Assembly (NCBI RefSeq): GCF_003977595.1
Contig: NZ_RYYR01000028.1
Location: forward strand, 1 to 53,146
Length of the DNA: 53,146 bases
Direction of reading: 5' to 3'
Origin: Lysinibacillus antri
GTDB taxonomy: Bacteria > Bacillota > Bacilli > Bacillales_A > Planococcaceae
This document shows, piece after piece, positions 52,284 through 53,146 of this stretch; within the stretch, counting starts at the first letter, position 1, and each line of letters starts with the position of its first letter. The notes beneath the pieces were generated by a model. That model saw only the letters and a program-made list of their open reading frames with translations. It was not told where the DNA came from and searched no databases. A program made the position numbers and the translations under genes.

Positions 52284-52304
52284 TAATAGTAATGATTAGA
52301 TTTA
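52284..52304. promoter_or_regulatory. Zur box overlapping the start of the ZinT-like gene
   Basis: TAATAGTAAT-G-ATTAGATTT resembles the Zur palindrome, with one base missing in the right half. It covers the ATG at 52292, so the repressor would sit on the start codon region. Confidence 0.55.
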
Positions 52305-52768
52305 TACTGAAAATAGTAAAATATGTATTTATAAGTGTTTTAACTGTAAGCTCAATGCTTATAGGACAACATAAAGGTGATATGACCGTCGAGGAATATA
52401 AAACGTATTATGACATTGGCTACAAAAGAAATACAGAACGCGTCGTAATTGAGAGCAACAATGCGACGTTTTATGAAAATGGAAAAGCTTTTACAGGAGA
52501 ATATCAAGCAGATGGATACGAAATTCTCACGTATGAAGCTGGAAATCGCGGCGTACGTTATGTATTTAAACTAGTAGAACCTGCAGATAAACTACCACAG
52601 TATATTCAATTCAGTGACCATAGCATTTCGCCAACAAAAGCAGGTCATTATCATTTATATTGGGGTGATGATCGAGAAGTATTATTAGAGGAAGTAACAA
52701 ATTGGGCTACATATTTCCCTTCTAATATGGATGGGCATACAATTGCACATGAGATGATTGCGCATTAA
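52292..52768 (+). CDS. zinT: ZinT-family zinc-binding protein, N-terminally shortened
   Basis: The protein has 158 residues. One N-terminal hydrophobic segment (ISVLTVSSMLIG) is followed by the C-terminal part of ZinT: EEYKTYYDIGYKRNTERVVI, YEILTYEAGNRGVRYVF, QFSDHSISPTKAGHYHLYWG (all three zinc His residues present) and EVTNWATYFPSNMDG. The usual N-terminal block with the sequence LSDWxGxWQSVYP is missing. No good ribosome binding site precedes the ATG and the Zur box overlaps it, so the 5' part may have been deleted, or the protein is leaderless. ZinT scavenges zinc outside the membrane for ZnuA. Confidence 0.82.
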   Translation: MIRFILKIVKYVFISVLTVSSMLIGQHKGDMTVEEYKTYYDIGYKRNTERVVIESNNATFYENGKAFTGEYQADGYEILTYEAGNRGVRYVFKLVEPADKLPQYIQFSDHSISPTKAGHYHLYWGDDREVLLEEVTNWATYFPSNMDGHTIAHEMIAH

Positions 52769-52974
52769 TTCTAAGCTCACTATTTTCTTCTTTAGCTTGT
52801 GTAAACCACTGTTTATACGCTTCTTTTAGCTCATAAGCCTTTTTCAATTCAGGTGATTGGACAACTATATTCTTTTAGCGGCATCGAAATATAGACTAAA
52901 ATACGATTTTCTTGTTCGATGATTTCTTCAATATTTACACCTTTGAATCCTAGTAATTCCATGTTAAAATTCAT
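52769..52974 (-). pseudogene. ISL3-family transposase, internally deleted
   Basis: From ATG at 52974 the frame reads MNFNMELLGFKGVNIEEIIE up to MPLKEYSCP, the ISL3 N-terminus with the first zinc-finger Cys, then stops. In another frame the sequence goes on with SPELKKAYELKEAYKQWFTQ and AKEENSELRINA, a piece from the C-terminal half of ISL3 transposases. The zinc finger and catalytic core between are gone (junction near 52880). The element is dead. Confidence 0.8.
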
Positions 52975-52976
52975 AC

Positions 52977-53043
52977 AGCACAACTCACCTTTACTACTTG
53001 TTTCTCAGCAATTCAAGTTTAGTAAAATAGGTGATGTTGTGCT
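52977..53043. repeat. Inverted repeat between ISL3 relic and IS66 end
   Basis: AGCACAACTCACCT...TTTACTA pairs with TAGTAAAATAGGTGATGTTG up to GTGCT, giving a stem of about 20 bp with small bulges and a loop near CTTGTTTCTCAGCAATTC. It may be a terminator or the leader structure of the ISL3 element. Confidence 0.5.
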
Positions 53044-53051
53044 ATTTCTTT

Positions 53052-53146
53052 GTAAGCCCGTAATCAAATAACGCATATTATCTGATCACACCTCCCGGTA
53101 CCATAAAGGTATGAAATTCAAAGGAGGTGTTTTCTTATGCCAACAA
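53052..53146 (+). mobile_element. IS66-family insertion sequence, diverged copy, cut by the window edge
   Basis: The end starts GTAAGCCCGTAATCAAATAA and includes CACCTCC / GGAGGTG arms around the tnpA ribosome binding site. ATG at 53137 begins a tnpA frame (MPT) of which three codons are visible. It differs from the copies at 1-121 and 37135-37255 at many positions, so it is a related but separate element. Confidence 0.7.

Overview
The window looks like a complete draft contig from a low-GC, Gram-positive, spore-forming member of the Bacillales. The family Planococcaceae (Lysinibacillus/Solibacillus-like) is my best guess. This rests on strong AGGAGG-type ribosome binding sites with frequent TTG and GTG starts, lipoprotein lipoboxes, an SLH-domain wall protein, a SpoIIP-type protein and classical Fur and Zur boxes. 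Both edges run into the 5' end of an IS66-like tnpA gene, so the contig probably ends where copies of one insertion sequence collapsed in assembly. A third, broken copy lies near 36.5-37.3 kb.

Layout. 0-12 kb: a 12-copy tandem repeat, UV damage endonuclease (uvsE), an oxidoreductase beside a Crp/Fnr regulator, a secreted L,D-transpeptidase with stalk domains, a membrane-anchored phosphodiesterase-like protein, a DUF421/DUF4363-like pair and a two-component system. 12-22.8 kb: an extracytoplasmic redox and copper block. It holds a four-gene operon (acidic stalk protein, small membrane protein, ApbE flavin transferase, ferric-reductase-like membrane protein), then a cupin, a PCYCGC lipoprotein, a Met-rich multicopper oxidase, a SpoIIP-like protein, a TVP38 protein, a membrane cupredoxin and an NlpC/P60-SLH hydrolase. 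23-31 kb: a second two-component system and a Fur-controlled Fe(III) ABC transporter (fbpABC-like), followed by gene relics (DHFR C-terminus, frameshifted DoxX, an IS-truncated zinc ribbon) and a DUF1540 protein.

31.3-35.7 kb holds the most unusual module: acyl carrier protein, AMP-dependent ligase, MBOAT acyltransferase and a DltD-like SGNH protein. It has the logic of the dlt operon but a different gene order and unknown acyl group and acceptor. 37.5-44.4 kb carries a YeiH-type exporter with a divergent LysR regulator, a KtrCD-like potassium system behind a c-di-AMP (ydaO/yuaA) riboswitch, and a P-II/AmtB ammonium pair.

45.4-52.8 kb is a zinc-starvation (Zur) block: two tandem COG0523 GTPases, a zinc-free L33 ribosomal protein paralogue, a ZnuA/AdcA lipoprotein, a YcgR/YcgQ-like permease pair and a shortened ZinT. 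Four Zur-box-like palindromes are visible. Together these genes would scavenge zinc, release it from ribosomes and hand it to client proteins.

Small mobile elements are a second theme. There are two copies of a 235-bp MITE, one inserted in the loop of a terminator with a 9-bp target duplication. There are two copies of a structured 160-bp IS200/IS605-like element whose terminal stem shows a compensatory base change. There is also an internally deleted ISL3 transposase and several gene fragments.
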